DNA from: Pseudomonas sp. KUIN-1
GTDB taxonomy: Bacteria > Pseudomonadota > Gammaproteobacteria > Pseudomonadales > Pseudomonadaceae
Length of the DNA: 64,000 nt
Assembly: GCF_009176725.1 (NCBI RefSeq)
Contig: NZ_AP020337.1
Span: 2,852,001 to 2,916,000 of the forward strand
Direction of reading: 5' to 3'
Part shown: positions 10,061 through 19,489 of the stretch, piece after piece
Numbering within the stretch: the stretch's first letter is position 1
Layout of the letters: every line of letters starts with the position of its first letter
The notes under the pieces: model-generated
Told to the model about the DNA's origin: nothing
Database searches by the model: none
Seen by the model: only the letters and a program-made list of their open reading frames with translations
Translations under genes and position numbers: made by a program

Positions 10061-10990
10061 TCAGGCTGCGCGCGCCATTCTGCGCAGTCCCCAGACCATC
10101 ACCGCCCCCATCCCGAGCATGGCCAGCAGCAGTGCCGGGTAAGCCACCCACCAGTGCAGTGGGGCGGTCATCATGCTGAATTCCGACATGCCGCCGATCC
10201 CGGCAATCAGGTTCAATGGCAGAAACACCACATTGATCAAGGTCAGTTTGCGCAGCAGGGTGTTGGTGCTGTTATTGACCAGGTTGCCGCGCGCATCCAT
10301 CAGACCGGCGAACACCGTGGAATAGATCTCCGCCTGTTTGTAGCACTGATCGTTCTCGATGATCATGTCGTCGATCAGCGCCAGGCTTTCTGCTGGGTAT
10401 TGCCTGGCTTGCGCATGATTGCGCAGACGCGTCAGGACCGCACCGTTGCTGTGGATGGCGTTGATGTAATACACCAGACTTTCGCTGAGGTTGAACATCT
10501 GCAGCAGATGGCGGTTTTCCAGTGAAGAGTTGAATTTCTGCTGCAATTCACGGGCGACCATCTTGATGACTTTCAAGTGCCCCAAGTAGTGATGAATGTT
10601 GTTGAACAGCAGCTCCAGAAGGATATCCAGCGGCTGGTTCAACGGACGGTGAGCCCCTAGTGCGCTCAAGGGTTGCTCGTCATCACAGATCAGCACCAGC
10701 TGGTCCCGGCTCAGCAGCACGCCAAAGGACGAAACGTCGAACGAGAAGCTGTCCTTGCCCGAATAGTTCTCGGGGCGTTTCCAGATGACGAACAATGCAT
10801 CAGGGTGAAACTCGATGCGCGAAATTTCGTCCGGGTCGAGTGCCGAGGCAACAGCGTGCTCATCAAGATGAAATCGCTCCAGCAATAATCTGCGTTCTCC
10901 GGCATCCGGTTTGCTGAACCACAGCACCTGGGCCTTTTGCGGATCACATGCCAGCAACTGGTTGTTGTCGAGTTTCAGGCCCTGAATCAT
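10061..10990 (-). CDS. CorA-family divalent-cation transporter with variant GMS pore motif
   Basis: The 309-residue protein has the CorA/ZntB architecture: a cytoplasmic alpha/beta N-domain (1-150), a long helical stalk with ARELQQKFNSSLENRHLLQMFNLSESLVYY, and two C-terminal transmembrane helices (about 245-265 and 280-300). The pore signature normally GMN is GIGGMS-EFSMM, so the conserved Asn is replaced by Ser. The ATG at 10990 follows the ATP-grasp gene by only 4 bases on the same strand, so both are probably one transcript. It would sit in the inner membrane as a pentamer; which ion it carries is uncertain given the altered selectivity motif. Confidence 0.85.
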   Translation of the reverse strand: MIQGLKLDNNQLLACDPQKAQVLWFSKPDAGERRLLLERFHLDEHAVASALDPDEISRIEFHPDALFVIWKRPENYSGKDSFSFDVSSFGVLLSRDQLVLICDDEQPLSALGAHRPLNQPLDILLELLFNNIHHYLGHLKVIKMVARELQQKFNSSLENRHLLQMFNLSESLVYYINAIHSNGAVLTRLRNHAQARQYPAESLALIDDMIIENDQCYKQAEIYSTVFAGLMDARGNLVNNSTNTLLRKLTLINVVFLPLNLIAGIGGMSEFSMMTAPLHWWVAYPALLLAMLGMGAVMVWGLRRMARAA

Positions 10991-10994
10991 CGTT

Positions 10995-12560
10995 TCACCA
11001 TGCCTGACCGAGGCGCTTGAGCTCCAGACGGCGGACGAACTCTTCCAGCACCAGGCTGTACAGATCATCCTGCAGATAAGCGTCTTCGATGCCGGCATCC
11101 AGGTTCGGGTTGTCGTTGACCTCGATCACCACCACTTGATCGCCTGACTGCTTCAAGTCCACGCCATACAATCCGTCACCGATCAGGTTGGCGGTCTTGA
11201 GCGCCAGTTCGACCACGGCGCGCGGCGCTTCGTGCACCGCCAGCGTGCGGCATTCGCCAATCACCTCGGCGCCGATCGCCTTGTGGTTGTAGATCTGCCA
11301 ATGCCCCTTGGACATGAAGTACTGGCAGGCGAATATCGGTTTGCGATTGAGAATGCCGATCCGCCAGTCGTACTCGGTGTAGAAAAACTCCTGAGCCAGC
11401 AGCAATACCGAGTGCTCGAACAACTGCGTCGTCGCCGTGTGCATTTCCTCGGGTGTACTGACCTTGATCACACCTCTGGAAAAGCAGCCGTCAGGGATCT
11501 TCAATACCAGCGGGAAGCCCAGGCGTGTGGCCACGTGCTGCAGTTCTTCCGGGCGGTCCTTGTAGAGAATTTCCGTTCGCGGCATGCCCAGATCGTGGCT
11601 TTTGAGCAGGTCGGTCAAATACACCTTGTTGGTGCAGCGCAGGATCGAGGTGGAGTCATCCATGACCACCAGCCCCTCGCTTTCGGCTTTCTTGGCAAAG
11701 CGATAGGTGTGGTTGTCGACGCTGGTGGTTTCGCGAATCAGCAGCGCGTCGTACTCGGCCAGCCGGGCGTAGTCTTTCTTTTCAATCAGCTCGACATCGA
11801 TGCCCAGGCGCTGACCGACGCGGATGAAATTGGCCAGCGCCTCAGGGTTGGACGGCGGCAGCTGTTCCTGCGGATCATGCAAAATCGCCAGGTCGTAGCG
11901 GGCCATGCGCCGGGAACTGGGCTGGCGCCAGACGTTGCGGCTGAAGCCTTCCAGCGCCGAGGCGAACTCATCCTGCTGATCTTCGCGCAGACGCGGCAGA
12001 GCGCCGGCCTTGATACCCGCAATGTGCCAGTTGTCGCGCTTGCGAAACTCCACCATCAGGATCGGACAGGGGAAGACTTCAAACAACTGACGGGCAAGAT
12101 CCTTCAACGGCTCAAGTGTGGTCTGGCCGAAGTACAGTGTCAGGGTAAACCCTTCAGTGTCGTCATACGGATGATCCTCAAGTGCGGTTTCCAGCAACTT
12201 GTCCAGGTCATCGAGGGCCAGGCCGTAGAGTGACTTGCGGGTCAACTCGCTGATGGTCTTTACCGAGGGAATGACATTGTGCTGGCGCGCTTCGGCCAGC
12301 AGGGAACAGTAATAACCGTGGCCCAGGTATTTGTAGCTGCGGCACAGGTTGATGACTTGCACACGCCTGCCTGCCGTGGCTTTCAGCGGTTTTTCCAGGT
12401 AGTCCTGGGCGCTGATCAGGTCTTCGCTGGGAAAGTACGATGCCCAGTCTTCGAGGCGTTCGACAATAATCACCAGTTGCCTCTGCGCTGCAAAGAGTGT
12501 TGTGGGGTCTGCACGTCGGGTTGTTGCTGAAAGCGCAAGTTGCGCAGATACTTCGTTCAT
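10995..12560 (-). CDS. RLAN-type RimK-like ATP-grasp amide ligase
   Basis: The 521-residue protein has an N-terminal RLAN domain (QLVIIVERLEDWASYFPSED to about residue 200) and a C-terminal RimK-type ATP-grasp module (residues about 290-515). ATP-grasp signatures are VLKIPDGCFSRGVIKV (nucleotide lysine), EFFYTEYDWRIGIL, and VVVIEVNDNPNLDAG (Mg-binding Glu/Asn). Such ligases join a carboxylate to an amine using ATP. Comparative genomics has linked RLAN ligases with GNAT-C39 peptidase fusions, and that partner is divergent here at 12675. The ATG at 12560 is preferred for AGGTGA just upstream; 12581 is an alternative. The peptide or protein substrate is unknown. Confidence 0.85.
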   Translation of the reverse strand: MNEVSAQLALSATTRRADPTTLFAAQRQLVIIVERLEDWASYFPSEDLISAQDYLEKPLKATAGRRVQVINLCRSYKYLGHGYYCSLLAEARQHNVIPSVKTISELTRKSLYGLALDDLDKLLETALEDHPYDDTEGFTLTLYFGQTTLEPLKDLARQLFEVFPCPILMVEFRKRDNWHIAGIKAGALPRLREDQQDEFASALEGFSRNVWRQPSSRRMARYDLAILHDPQEQLPPSNPEALANFIRVGQRLGIDVELIEKKDYARLAEYDALLIRETTSVDNHTYRFAKKAESEGLVVMDDSTSILRCTNKVYLTDLLKSHDLGMPRTEILYKDRPEELQHVATRLGFPLVLKIPDGCFSRGVIKVSTPEEMHTATTQLFEHSVLLLAQEFFYTEYDWRIGILNRKPIFACQYFMSKGHWQIYNHKAIGAEVIGECRTLAVHEAPRAVVELALKTANLIGDGLYGVDLKQSGDQVVVIEVNDNPNLDAGIEDAYLQDDLYSLVLEEFVRRLELKRLGQAW

Positions 12561-12674
12561 CTTCACCTGTGCCGCTGACATGTGTAATCGATCCGATGGG
12601 AAACAAGTCCTTTCTATTAAGCATGTGCTTTTTGAAATGTCCCGTTTCGTTACACAACTTTTACGGCGGTGCAG

Positions 12675-13823
12675 ATGGACTTTATATTTCGAGATGCAGT
12701 TGAAACCGATGTCGACGACTTGCTGCTTCTGGAGAACCAGTGTTTTGACGGCGACCGTCTGACCGCGCGCAGCTTTCACTGGATGATCCGCCGCGCCAAT
12801 GCCAGCCTGATCGTCGCCGAGCAGGCCGGACAGCTCACCGGCTATGCGCTGGTGCTGTTTCATCGGGGCACCTCATTGGGGCGCTTGTATTCGCTGGCGA
12901 TTGCCGATGCAGCGCGGGGCAAGGGACTGGGCAGACAGTTGTTGCAACGTGCCGAGCAGCAGGCCGTGGGCAGCGACTGCGCTTACCTGCGCCTTGAGGT
13001 GCGCCCCGATAACGGCGCTGCCATCGCGCTTTACGAGCGCAGCGGTTATCGGCGTTTCGCCCAGGTCGACGACTATTATCAAGACCATGCCCCGGCCTTG
13101 CGCTACGAAAAACGCATCGTTGAACACGCCAGGCTGGACAGTCGCTCAGTGCCTTACTACCAGCAGACCCTGGAGTTCACCTGTGGCCCGGCCTGTCTGC
13201 TGATGGCCATGAAAGCCCTGCAACCTGCGCGCTCGATGGGCCGTGGCGAAGAATTGCAGATCTGGCGCGAGGCGACCACGGTGTTCATGACCTCCGGCCA
13301 CGGCGGTTGCAGCCCTCAGGGGCTTGCGCTGGCGGCTCTTCAACGGGGCTTCGCGGTGAAGCTGCTGGTATCGGTTTCGGGCCCGTTGTTTCTGGGCGGT
13401 GTGCGCAGTGACAACAAGAAACAGGTGATTCGCCTGGTTCACGAGCAGTTCTGTGATGCGCTGCAAACCGCAGGAGTGCAGACACTGCCCAATCGCTCGT
13501 TGAATCTGCCAGGCCTGCTGGCCGACGGCGGCAAGCCGCTGGTGCTGATCAGCAGTTACCGCCTGACCCGTTCCAAGGCACCGCACTGGGTGATGGTCAC
13601 CGATTGCGACAGCGATTTCGTCTACCTGCACGATCCCGATATCGATCACAGCCTGCATCGGCAGGCCATCGACTGCCAGCATATGCCGGTAAGCCATGCC
13701 GACTTCAATCGCATGAGTTGTTTCGGTGCCGATAAACTTCGGGCGGCAGTGATTGTGTTTGCCGCGCCTGTGGATGATCATTCGTGCGCTTCAGCAGACC
13801 GGCCACAGGATTCCCTACCGTGA
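12675..13823 (+). CDS. GNAT acetyltransferase fused to C39-like cysteine peptidase
   Basis: This is a 382-residue two-domain protein. Residues 1-150 form a RimI-like GNAT domain (IADAARGKGLGRQLLQRAE acetyl-CoA loop, ALYERSGYRRF). Residues about 155-370 form a papain-like C39 domain with Gln and catalytic Cys in YYQQTLEFTCGPACLL, His in KAPHWVMVTD and Asp in YLHDPD, so the triad is complete. Unlike bacteriocin exporters, there is no ABC transporter part. ATG 12675 is preferred over GTG 12669. It diverges from the ATP-grasp gene by 114 bp and its stop overlaps the next gene (GTGA). Likely role: processing or acylating a peptide made by the ligase (inference). Confidence 0.87.
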   Translation: MDFIFRDAVETDVDDLLLLENQCFDGDRLTARSFHWMIRRANASLIVAEQAGQLTGYALVLFHRGTSLGRLYSLAIADAARGKGLGRQLLQRAEQQAVGSDCAYLRLEVRPDNGAAIALYERSGYRRFAQVDDYYQDHAPALRYEKRIVEHARLDSRSVPYYQQTLEFTCGPACLLMAMKALQPARSMGRGEELQIWREATTVFMTSGHGGCSPQGLALAALQRGFAVKLLVSVSGPLFLGGVRSDNKKQVIRLVHEQFCDALQTAGVQTLPNRSLNLPGLLADGGKPLVLISSYRLTRSKAPHWVMVTDCDSDFVYLHDPDIDHSLHRQAIDCQHMPVSHADFNRMSCFGADKLRAAVIVFAAPVDDHSCASADRPQDSLP

Positions 13824-14722
13824 TTAAGTTCGTGCTCAAGGCTTTTTGCGTACTGGCCATCGCTGCAAGCCTGTCGGCCTGCATCAGCGCGCCGATCCCG
13901 CTGACCGCGAAAACCGCCGCGCAGCTGCAGCAACAGCCACCGGTTCGATTTCTGCTGACCTTTGACGATGGTCCGAGTGCTTCGACGTTCTACAACCCCA
14001 GCATCACCGTGCTCGACAGCCTGGCCGACAATCCGCTGCAGCCAGGCATCAAGGCGGTGTTCTTCGTGCAGACCGGCGCAACCGGTGCGGGTAACAGTGA
14101 TCAGGGCCGGGCGATCATGCATCGTCAACATGAAGAGGGGCACCTGCTGGGCTTTCACACCGCAACGCCGCACCACACCAACCACCGTTCGCTGAGCGAT
14201 GAGGAACTGGAGCAATCCCTGACCCAGGGCTGCGCGATCATTGCCTCGATCACCGGAGTGCCGACCACCTTGCTGCGTCCGCCGTTCTGGAACTACGACA
14301 AACGCACGTTCAGCGCCTATCAGCGCCACCATCTTCAGGTACTGCTCACTGACCTGAGTGCCAATGACGGCAAGATCTGGGGCTATAACTTCAGCCTGCG
14401 CCGCCGTTCCAACATGGTCACCCAGCTCTCGCAGGTGCGCGAGCGCATTGCCGCCGGCGAGCTGCCTGCGGTGGATGGCGTGATTCCGGTGGTGGTGACC
14501 TTCCATGACTTGAACCGCTACACCGCGCGGCATGCGCGGGAGTACCTGCAGATTCTGGTCGACAGTGCCGGGCAGACCGGCGTTCGGCTCGCCGACAAGC
14601 CGTTCTATGACGACAGCGGGCAGTTGCAGCGCGCGGCACTGGTCCGCACGGTCAAGGCGGCGGGCGAGCCTGTCAGCTTGCCCGGTGCGTGGAGCTGGAT
14701 CTGGGACCACAACGCGCACTGA
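13820..14722 (+). CDS. Polysaccharide deacetylase-family lipoprotein
   Basis: The 300-residue product starts at GTG 13820, overlapping the upstream TGA as GTGA and preceded by AGGA. A GTG at 13784 is the alternative. It has a lipobox (ASLSAC, about residue 21), so it should be lipidated and envelope-bound. The NodB/CE4 motifs are present: TFDDGPS (metal Asp and catalytic Asp), GFHTATPHH (two metal His) and LRPPFWNYD. CE4 enzymes remove N-acetyl groups from glycans such as peptidoglycan or chitin. Translational coupling to the GNAT-C39 gene suggests a related envelope role. The substrate is not shown by the sequence. Confidence 0.87.
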   Translation: MIKFVLKAFCVLAIAASLSACISAPIPLTAKTAAQLQQQPPVRFLLTFDDGPSASTFYNPSITVLDSLADNPLQPGIKAVFFVQTGATGAGNSDQGRAIMHRQHEEGHLLGFHTATPHHTNHRSLSDEELEQSLTQGCAIIASITGVPTTLLRPPFWNYDKRTFSAYQRHHLQVLLTDLSANDGKIWGYNFSLRRRSNMVTQLSQVRERIAAGELPAVDGVIPVVVTFHDLNRYTARHAREYLQILVDSAGQTGVRLADKPFYDDSGQLQRAALVRTVKAAGEPVSLPGAWSWIWDHNAH

Positions 14723-14742
14723 CGACACGCACTGACCAGGCG

Positions 14743-16002
14743 TCAGACCAGAGTGTTCTTGCGCACATGACCGCCCTGAACAATCATCGCCAGGTGCTCG
14801 CCCTGACCGACCAGGCAACTGATATCGCTCAGCGGGTCGCCATCCACCACCAGCAGATCGGCTATCGCACCGGCGGCGATGCAGCCCAGTTCGCCTTCAC
14901 GCTGAAGGATCTGCGCCGCCACACTTGTCGCACTGCGCAGCGCTGCCAGATTACCCAGCAGTTCTGCGCGAATCTTCAATTCATGAGTCTGGTACTCATG
15001 CATTTCACCCAGCAAATCCGAGCCATAGCCCATCGGAACGCCCGCTTCGGCGAACAGTAACAGGGCATTGCGCCCGGCCTGGCGCACATCCTCGATCTTC
15101 GCGACCGAGTCAGCCGGCAGCCCAAAGCGTTCGCCATATTCGGCGAGCATTTCGTAAGTGACCTGGGTAGGTACCGCAAATGCGCCTTTCTCAGCCATCA
15201 GCCGCGCGGTGTCGGCATCGACCAGATTGCCATGTTCGATGGTCCTGACGCCGCATTCGATGGCACGGCGAATCGCCCGAGCGGTGTAGGCGTGGGCCAT
15301 GACGTAGGTGTTCGCCGCGACGGCCTCATCGACGATGGCGCGAATTTCAGCTTCGCTGTATTGGGTGTTGGCAATCGGGTCGGTTGGCGAGGACACACCG
15401 CCCGAGGCCATGATCTTGATCTGGTTGGCGCCTTGCTGCAGCTCTTCGCGTACTGCCAGACGCACGTTGTCGACGCCATCCACCACGCGGGCGATGGCCC
15501 CGGCGCGGAAGCAGCAGGAGCAGGGCTCGTTGAGCAGCAGTTCGCCACGTGCGCGCATGTCGCCATGGCCACCGGTCTGCGACAGTGCCTTGCCCGATGC
15601 GAAGATGCGCGGGCCGGGAATCAGCCCCATCTGAATCGAACGGGCCAACGCCCAGTCAGCACCCCCGGCATCGCGCACGGTGGTAAAACCACGGTCGAGC
15701 ATCGCCGCCAGAATCGGCAAGGCGCGGTACATGATGATTGCGTTGGGTTGCAGGGCGTTCATGCCCAGGTTGGCGTTGGAAGCCAGCACGTGCACATGGC
15801 AGTCGATCAGGCCGGGCATCAGTGTTCTGCCACCCAGATCGATGACCTGAGCGCCCGCCGGGGCCGGTTCACCCTCGGCGCGCACCGCGACAATGCGCTC
15901 ACCCTCGATCACGACCTCCTGGCCTGAAATCAATTGTCCTTGTTGCACGTCCAGCAGGCGGCCGTTGCGCAGGATCAGGTGTGTGGCTTCAGTGGTACTC
16001 AT
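14743..16002 (-). CDS. Metal-dependent amidohydrolase (prolidase/imidazolonepropionase-like)
   Basis: The 419-residue TIM-barrel hydrolase has the amidohydrolase-superfamily ligands: HxH in DCHVHV (about residue 68), Lys in IKIMASGG, His in MAHAYTARA and IEHGNL, and Asp in GYGSDLLGEMH. The composite N- and C-terminal beta sandwich (LILRNGRLLDV at the start, ADLLVVDGDPLSD near the end) is typical. Similar enzymes cleave Xaa-Pro or Xaa-Arg dipeptides or N-acyl derivatives. Its start overlaps the stop of the MFS gene (ATGA), so transporter and hydrolase form a two-gene operon, probably importing and hydrolysing the same compound. Confidence 0.88.
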   Translation of the reverse strand: MSTTEATHLILRNGRLLDVQQGQLISGQEVVIEGERIVAVRAEGEPAPAGAQVIDLGGRTLMPGLIDCHVHVLASNANLGMNALQPNAIIMYRALPILAAMLDRGFTTVRDAGGADWALARSIQMGLIPGPRIFASGKALSQTGGHGDMRARGELLLNEPCSCCFRAGAIARVVDGVDNVRLAVREELQQGANQIKIMASGGVSSPTDPIANTQYSEAEIRAIVDEAVAANTYVMAHAYTARAIRRAIECGVRTIEHGNLVDADTARLMAEKGAFAVPTQVTYEMLAEYGERFGLPADSVAKIEDVRQAGRNALLLFAEAGVPMGYGSDLLGEMHEYQTHELKIRAELLGNLAALRSATSVAAQILQREGELGCIAAGAIADLLVVDGDPLSDISCLVGQGEHLAMIVQGGHVRKNTLV

Positions 16003-17309
16003 TGGTAAGCTCCAGACAAGGGTTGGTGTGCCGCGGGCGCACGGTCGTGATAAAGCAGTGCGCCAATACCGCTGACGATGGCGGCGAACATGATGTAGAA
16101 GGCCGGCGCCAGGTTGCTGCCGGTCGAGGCAATCAGCCAGGTGATGGTGAAGGTGGCAAAGCCGCCGAAGAGGGTGACGGCGAAGTTGTAGGCCACCGAA
16201 AGCCCGGTGGACAGCACGTGGGTGGGCAGCAATTCACCGAAGGCTGCGAGGATCGAGCCGATGTAAGCGGAAATCAGCAGGCCGAGCACCAACTCGAAGA
16301 TCAACAGTGAAAACAGCCCTGGCATCTGGTTGATGAACAGAAACATCGGGTAGGCGCTGAGGAAGATGGCAATGGCCGAGCCCAGCAGCCAGGGGCGATG
16401 CCCGCTGCGGTCGGCCAGGGCGCCGACAATCGGCGTGGCGACGATCAGCACCGCGCCGCCCATCATGCCCGCGCTGAAGCCCATCCATGACGGCAGACCA
16501 AGCACGCGCTGGGCGTAGGACGGAATGTAAAACAGGATGGCATAGGTGCAGACGGTCCACAGCACGACCAGCGAAAAGCTGATCAGGGTCTGTCGCGGGT
16601 AGGTCTTGATCACTTCGCGCAGCGGCGATTCGACCGGTTTGGCAGCCTTGTAGGCAGGTGTCTCGTCAACCCGGCTGCGAATATAAAAGCCGACCGGCCC
16701 GATCAGCGTGCCGATCAGAAACGGCACCCTCCAGCCCCAGCTTTCGAGCTGTGCCTGGGTCAGGTAACTGGACAGCACCGCGCCCAGCGCGGAACCCAGC
16801 AGCACCGCGACGCCGATGCTGGCCTGAATCCAGCTGGAGTAGAAGGCTTTCCTGCCCTCAGGCGCATGCTCGGTCAGAAACGCTGTGGCGCTGCCCATCT
16901 CGCCACCGGCAGAGAAGCCTTGCAGCAGGCGCGCCAGGACAATCAGCAGCGGTGCCAGATAGCCGATCTGCGCGAATCCGGGTGTAAGCCCGATGATCAG
17001 CGTACCCAGCGCCATCAGCAGGATGGTCAGCGACAATGCCGCCTTGCGTCCGCGCTTGTCGCTATAGATGCCCAGCACAATGCCGCCCACCGGACGCATG
17101 AAAAAGCCGACCCCGAAGGTCGCCAGCGCCAGCAGGTAAGACGTCAGTTCGCTGCCGGTGGGGAAGAACACCTTGGCGATGATCACCGAGAAGAAGCTGT
17201 AGACCGTGAAGTCAAACCATTCAAGGCCATTGCCGATCACCGTGGCGACTACCGCGCGGCGTGCCTTTTGTTCATGGGGGCGTGAAGCAGAGGATTGTAA
17301 TGTGCTCAC
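15999..17309 (-). CDS. MFS transporter, metabolite:H+ symporter (MHS) type
   Basis: This is a 436-residue inner-membrane permease with about 12 predicted helices. MHS hallmarks are VATVIGNGLEWFDFTVYSFFSV at the N-terminus (here quoted across helix 1 in part), RPVGGIVLGIYSDKRGRK between helices 2 and 3, and FSAGGEMGSATAFLTEHAP. Relatives (ProP, KgtP, ShiA, citrate permeases) import organic acids, betaines or amino-acid derivatives. GTG 17309 is favoured because AGGAG lies about 9 bases upstream; an in-frame ATG at 17363 lacks such a site. It is co-transcribed with the downstream amidohydrolase. The neighbouring LysR gene at 17498 is a candidate regulator. Confidence 0.9.
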   Translation of the reverse strand: MSTLQSSASRPHEQKARRAVVATVIGNGLEWFDFTVYSFFSVIIAKVFFPTGSELTSYLLALATFGVGFFMRPVGGIVLGIYSDKRGRKAALSLTILLMALGTLIIGLTPGFAQIGYLAPLLIVLARLLQGFSAGGEMGSATAFLTEHAPEGRKAFYSSWIQASIGVAVLLGSALGAVLSSYLTQAQLESWGWRVPFLIGTLIGPVGFYIRSRVDETPAYKAAKPVESPLREVIKTYPRQTLISFSLVVLWTVCTYAILFYIPSYAQRVLGLPSWMGFSAGMMGGAVLIVATPIVGALADRSGHRPWLLGSAIAIFLSAYPMFLFINQMPGLFSLLIFELVLGLLISAYIGSILAAFGELLPTHVLSTGLSVAYNFAVTLFGGFATFTITWLIASTGSNLAPAFYIMFAAIVSGIGALLYHDRAPAAHQPLSGAYQ

Positions 17310-17497
17310 CGGATAAGCTCCTGCATGCGATACACGCAGGGAAGCCCCCTGCATCGGCTGCATTGATTGAGGGGCAGGTTGGTTGTGAGTGCGGCTGAGT
17401 CAGGTCTTTTTGCCCGTTTCAGTCGAGAGTAGGCGCTGGGCGGATTTTAAGAAAACGCTTATTACGCAGATTTGCATGCGCCAGACGCATGCAGGTT

Positions 17498-18409
17498 TCA
17501 GGGCACTGGCGCCAGTGTGGCGATTTCGTCCGCCAGCCATTTCTCGAAGGCGCGTGCGGCACGCCGAGGCGTCTTGCCGCTGGGTGTCAGCAGGTAGTAG
17601 CCACCTACCGCGCCGACGCTCTTGCGGCAGGCGGGCACCAGCGCGCCGGACTGTACGTGGCGGTCGATCATTGGCTGCCAGCCGAGCACGATGCCGTGCC
17701 CGGCGACCGCCAGATCGACCAGCACCGGATACAGATTGACGGTCATGCGCTTACGGATCAGCGAGGCATCGACACCCTGGCGGCCGAACCAGTCACCCCA
17801 TGACAACCATTGACGCTGGCCGTCTTCGAGCATCAGCAGGCAATGATCCAGCAACTGCGCGGGCTCCAGCAGACGTCCGTCCAGATAGTCGGGCGAGCAG
17901 TAGGCATTGACCGATTCGGCGAACAGCAGACGGCTGTCGAGACCCGCCGGTGAGACTTCGCGCAGAAAATACAGCGCCAGATCGAATTCGGCGCGAATCA
18001 GCGAATCCAGCCCGTCGACCACGCGCAGGCGGATATCCACGGCCGGGAAGGCATCGCGATAACGTCCCAGCAAAGGCCCCAGCCACAAGGCCGCCACGCC
18101 ACTGGAGCAGGCCAGGGTCAGCTGCTGATCGCCGCTGTGAGTGATCACCTGAGCGGTGGCCTCGGCGCACAACGTCAATACGCGCTGGATCTGCTCGGCG
18201 TAAATCTGCCCGGCGACCGTCAGATGAATGCGCTTGTGCTCGCGACGAAACAGCGCGCGGCCGAGAAATTCCTCCAGTTGCGCGACCTGACGGCTGATCG
18301 CGCTCTGGGTCAGGTTCAGTTCGCTGGCGGCACGCGTGAAGCTGCCATGCCGGACGGCAGCTTCGAAAGCGATCAGGTTCTGCAGCGGCGGAAGAGGCTC
18401 GATACGCAC
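17498..18409 (-). CDS. LysR-family transcriptional regulator (GcvA-like)
   Basis: The 303-residue protein has the LysR winged HTH at residues 8-66 (FTRAASELNLTQSAISRQVAQLE) and a periplasmic-binding-like effector domain from about residue 90. The QNLIAFEAAVRHGSF opening is of the GcvA/AmpR subgroup. It lies on the same strand upstream of the MFS-amidohydrolase operon, from which it is separated by about 190 bp, and downstream of another LysR gene. Regulation of the transporter operon is plausible but not shown. Confidence 0.88.
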   Translation of the reverse strand: MRIEPLPPLQNLIAFEAAVRHGSFTRAASELNLTQSAISRQVAQLEEFLGRALFRREHKRIHLTVAGQIYAEQIQRVLTLCAEATAQVITHSGDQQLTLACSSGVAALWLGPLLGRYRDAFPAVDIRLRVVDGLDSLIRAEFDLALYFLREVSPAGLDSRLLFAESVNAYCSPDYLDGRLLEPAQLLDHCLLMLEDGQRQWLSWGDWFGRQGVDASLIRKRMTVNLYPVLVDLAVAGHGIVLGWQPMIDRHVQSGALVPACRKSVGAVGGYYLLTPSGKTPRRAARAFEKWLADEIATLAPVP

Positions 18410-18433
18410 AGTGGCTCCTGTTGCGGGCAGGTT

Positions 18434-19339
18434 TTACAAAGTGTCGGGAAACGGCGTCGACAGCAGCCAGTCCCTGAACACGCACAGCGATGGCAGGTTC
18501 TGAAAACGCGTGGCGTAGGCCAGGTAATAATTGCGTCCGCTGTCCAGGGGCTCGAACAGGGTGACCAGTTCGCCACTGTGGATTTCGTCCTGCACCAGAA
18601 TGCGCGGGACCAGCGCGACACCAATGCCGGCCGCGACGGCCTGGATCAGGTGCGAGGTCAGTTCGAAGCTCGGACCGGGGCGCATGATGTGATGGTCCAG
18701 CCGATTACTGTCGAACCAGTCCGACCAGGCATTGGGCCGCGACACCACGCTCAATAACGAATGCTGGGCAACCTGCGCCGGGGTCATCGTCTGGTAGCCG
18801 GCAAGGGCAGCCGGGCTGGCAATCACCACCAGTTTTTCACTGACCAGCGGATGCGCGATGTAACCGGGCCAGTTGCCGTTGCCGGCACAGATGATCGCGT
18901 TCATTTCGCTGGCAGCGGGCGTCAGGTCGGCATGCACGATGCGTGAATGGATGTGCACCACATAGCCCGGATGCCGGGTGTAAAAGTCATTCATGCGTGG
19001 CAGCAGCCACTTCGAGCCAAAGGTCGGCAGCACGGCCAGATGCAGCGTGCCGCCTTCGGTCTTGTGCGCGATGGTTTGCAGGGTCGCACTGCGGATGCGG
19101 CCCAGCGCGGCAGCCAGCTCATGCTGATACAGCGCGCCTGCGGTGGTCAGCTCGATGCGTCTGCCGTCGCGCTTGAACAGCTCGACTTCCAGTTGCGCCT
19201 CCAGCGCCTGCACCTGCCGGCTGACAGCGCTCTGGGTCAGGGCCAGTTCGTCTGCGGCCTTGGTGAAGCTGCCATGCCGGGCGGCGGCCTCGAAGGCGAG
19301 CAGCAGCGACATGGAGGGCGTCAGTCTTCGGGTGTTCAT
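18434..19339 (-). CDS. LysR-family transcriptional regulator
   Basis: The 301-residue regulator has an N-terminal HTH (FTKAADELALTQSAVSRQVQALE, residues about 24-46) and a C-terminal effector domain. It is divergent from the D-2-hydroxyacid dehydrogenase gene across about 150 bp, the usual arrangement for a LysR regulator and its target. Its sequence is related to, but clearly distinct from, the next LysR gene 24 bp downstream, which suggests an old tandem duplication. The inducer may be a 2-hydroxyacid (inference from the neighbour). Confidence 0.88.
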   Translation of the reverse strand: MNTRRLTPSMSLLLAFEAAARHGSFTKAADELALTQSAVSRQVQALEAQLEVELFKRDGRRIELTTAGALYQHELAAALGRIRSATLQTIAHKTEGGTLHLAVLPTFGSKWLLPRMNDFYTRHPGYVVHIHSRIVHADLTPAASEMNAIICAGNGNWPGYIAHPLVSEKLVVIASPAALAGYQTMTPAQVAQHSLLSVVSRPNAWSDWFDSNRLDHHIMRPGPSFELTSHLIQAVAAGIGVALVPRILVQDEIHSGELVTLFEPLDSGRNYYLAYATRFQNLPSLCVFRDWLLSTPFPDTL

Positions 19340-19489
19340 TCATAAAACTCATGGAAAAACGGCAGGTTTTACGTTTGCACTGAAGCATGACAGGCAGGAG
19401 AATCACGCTGACCGTTGATAACGCCATGCATTCGAGCGTTTCGAAGCATACGTGCTTTGCATATAAAACGCCTAGCGAGGAAGACCACC

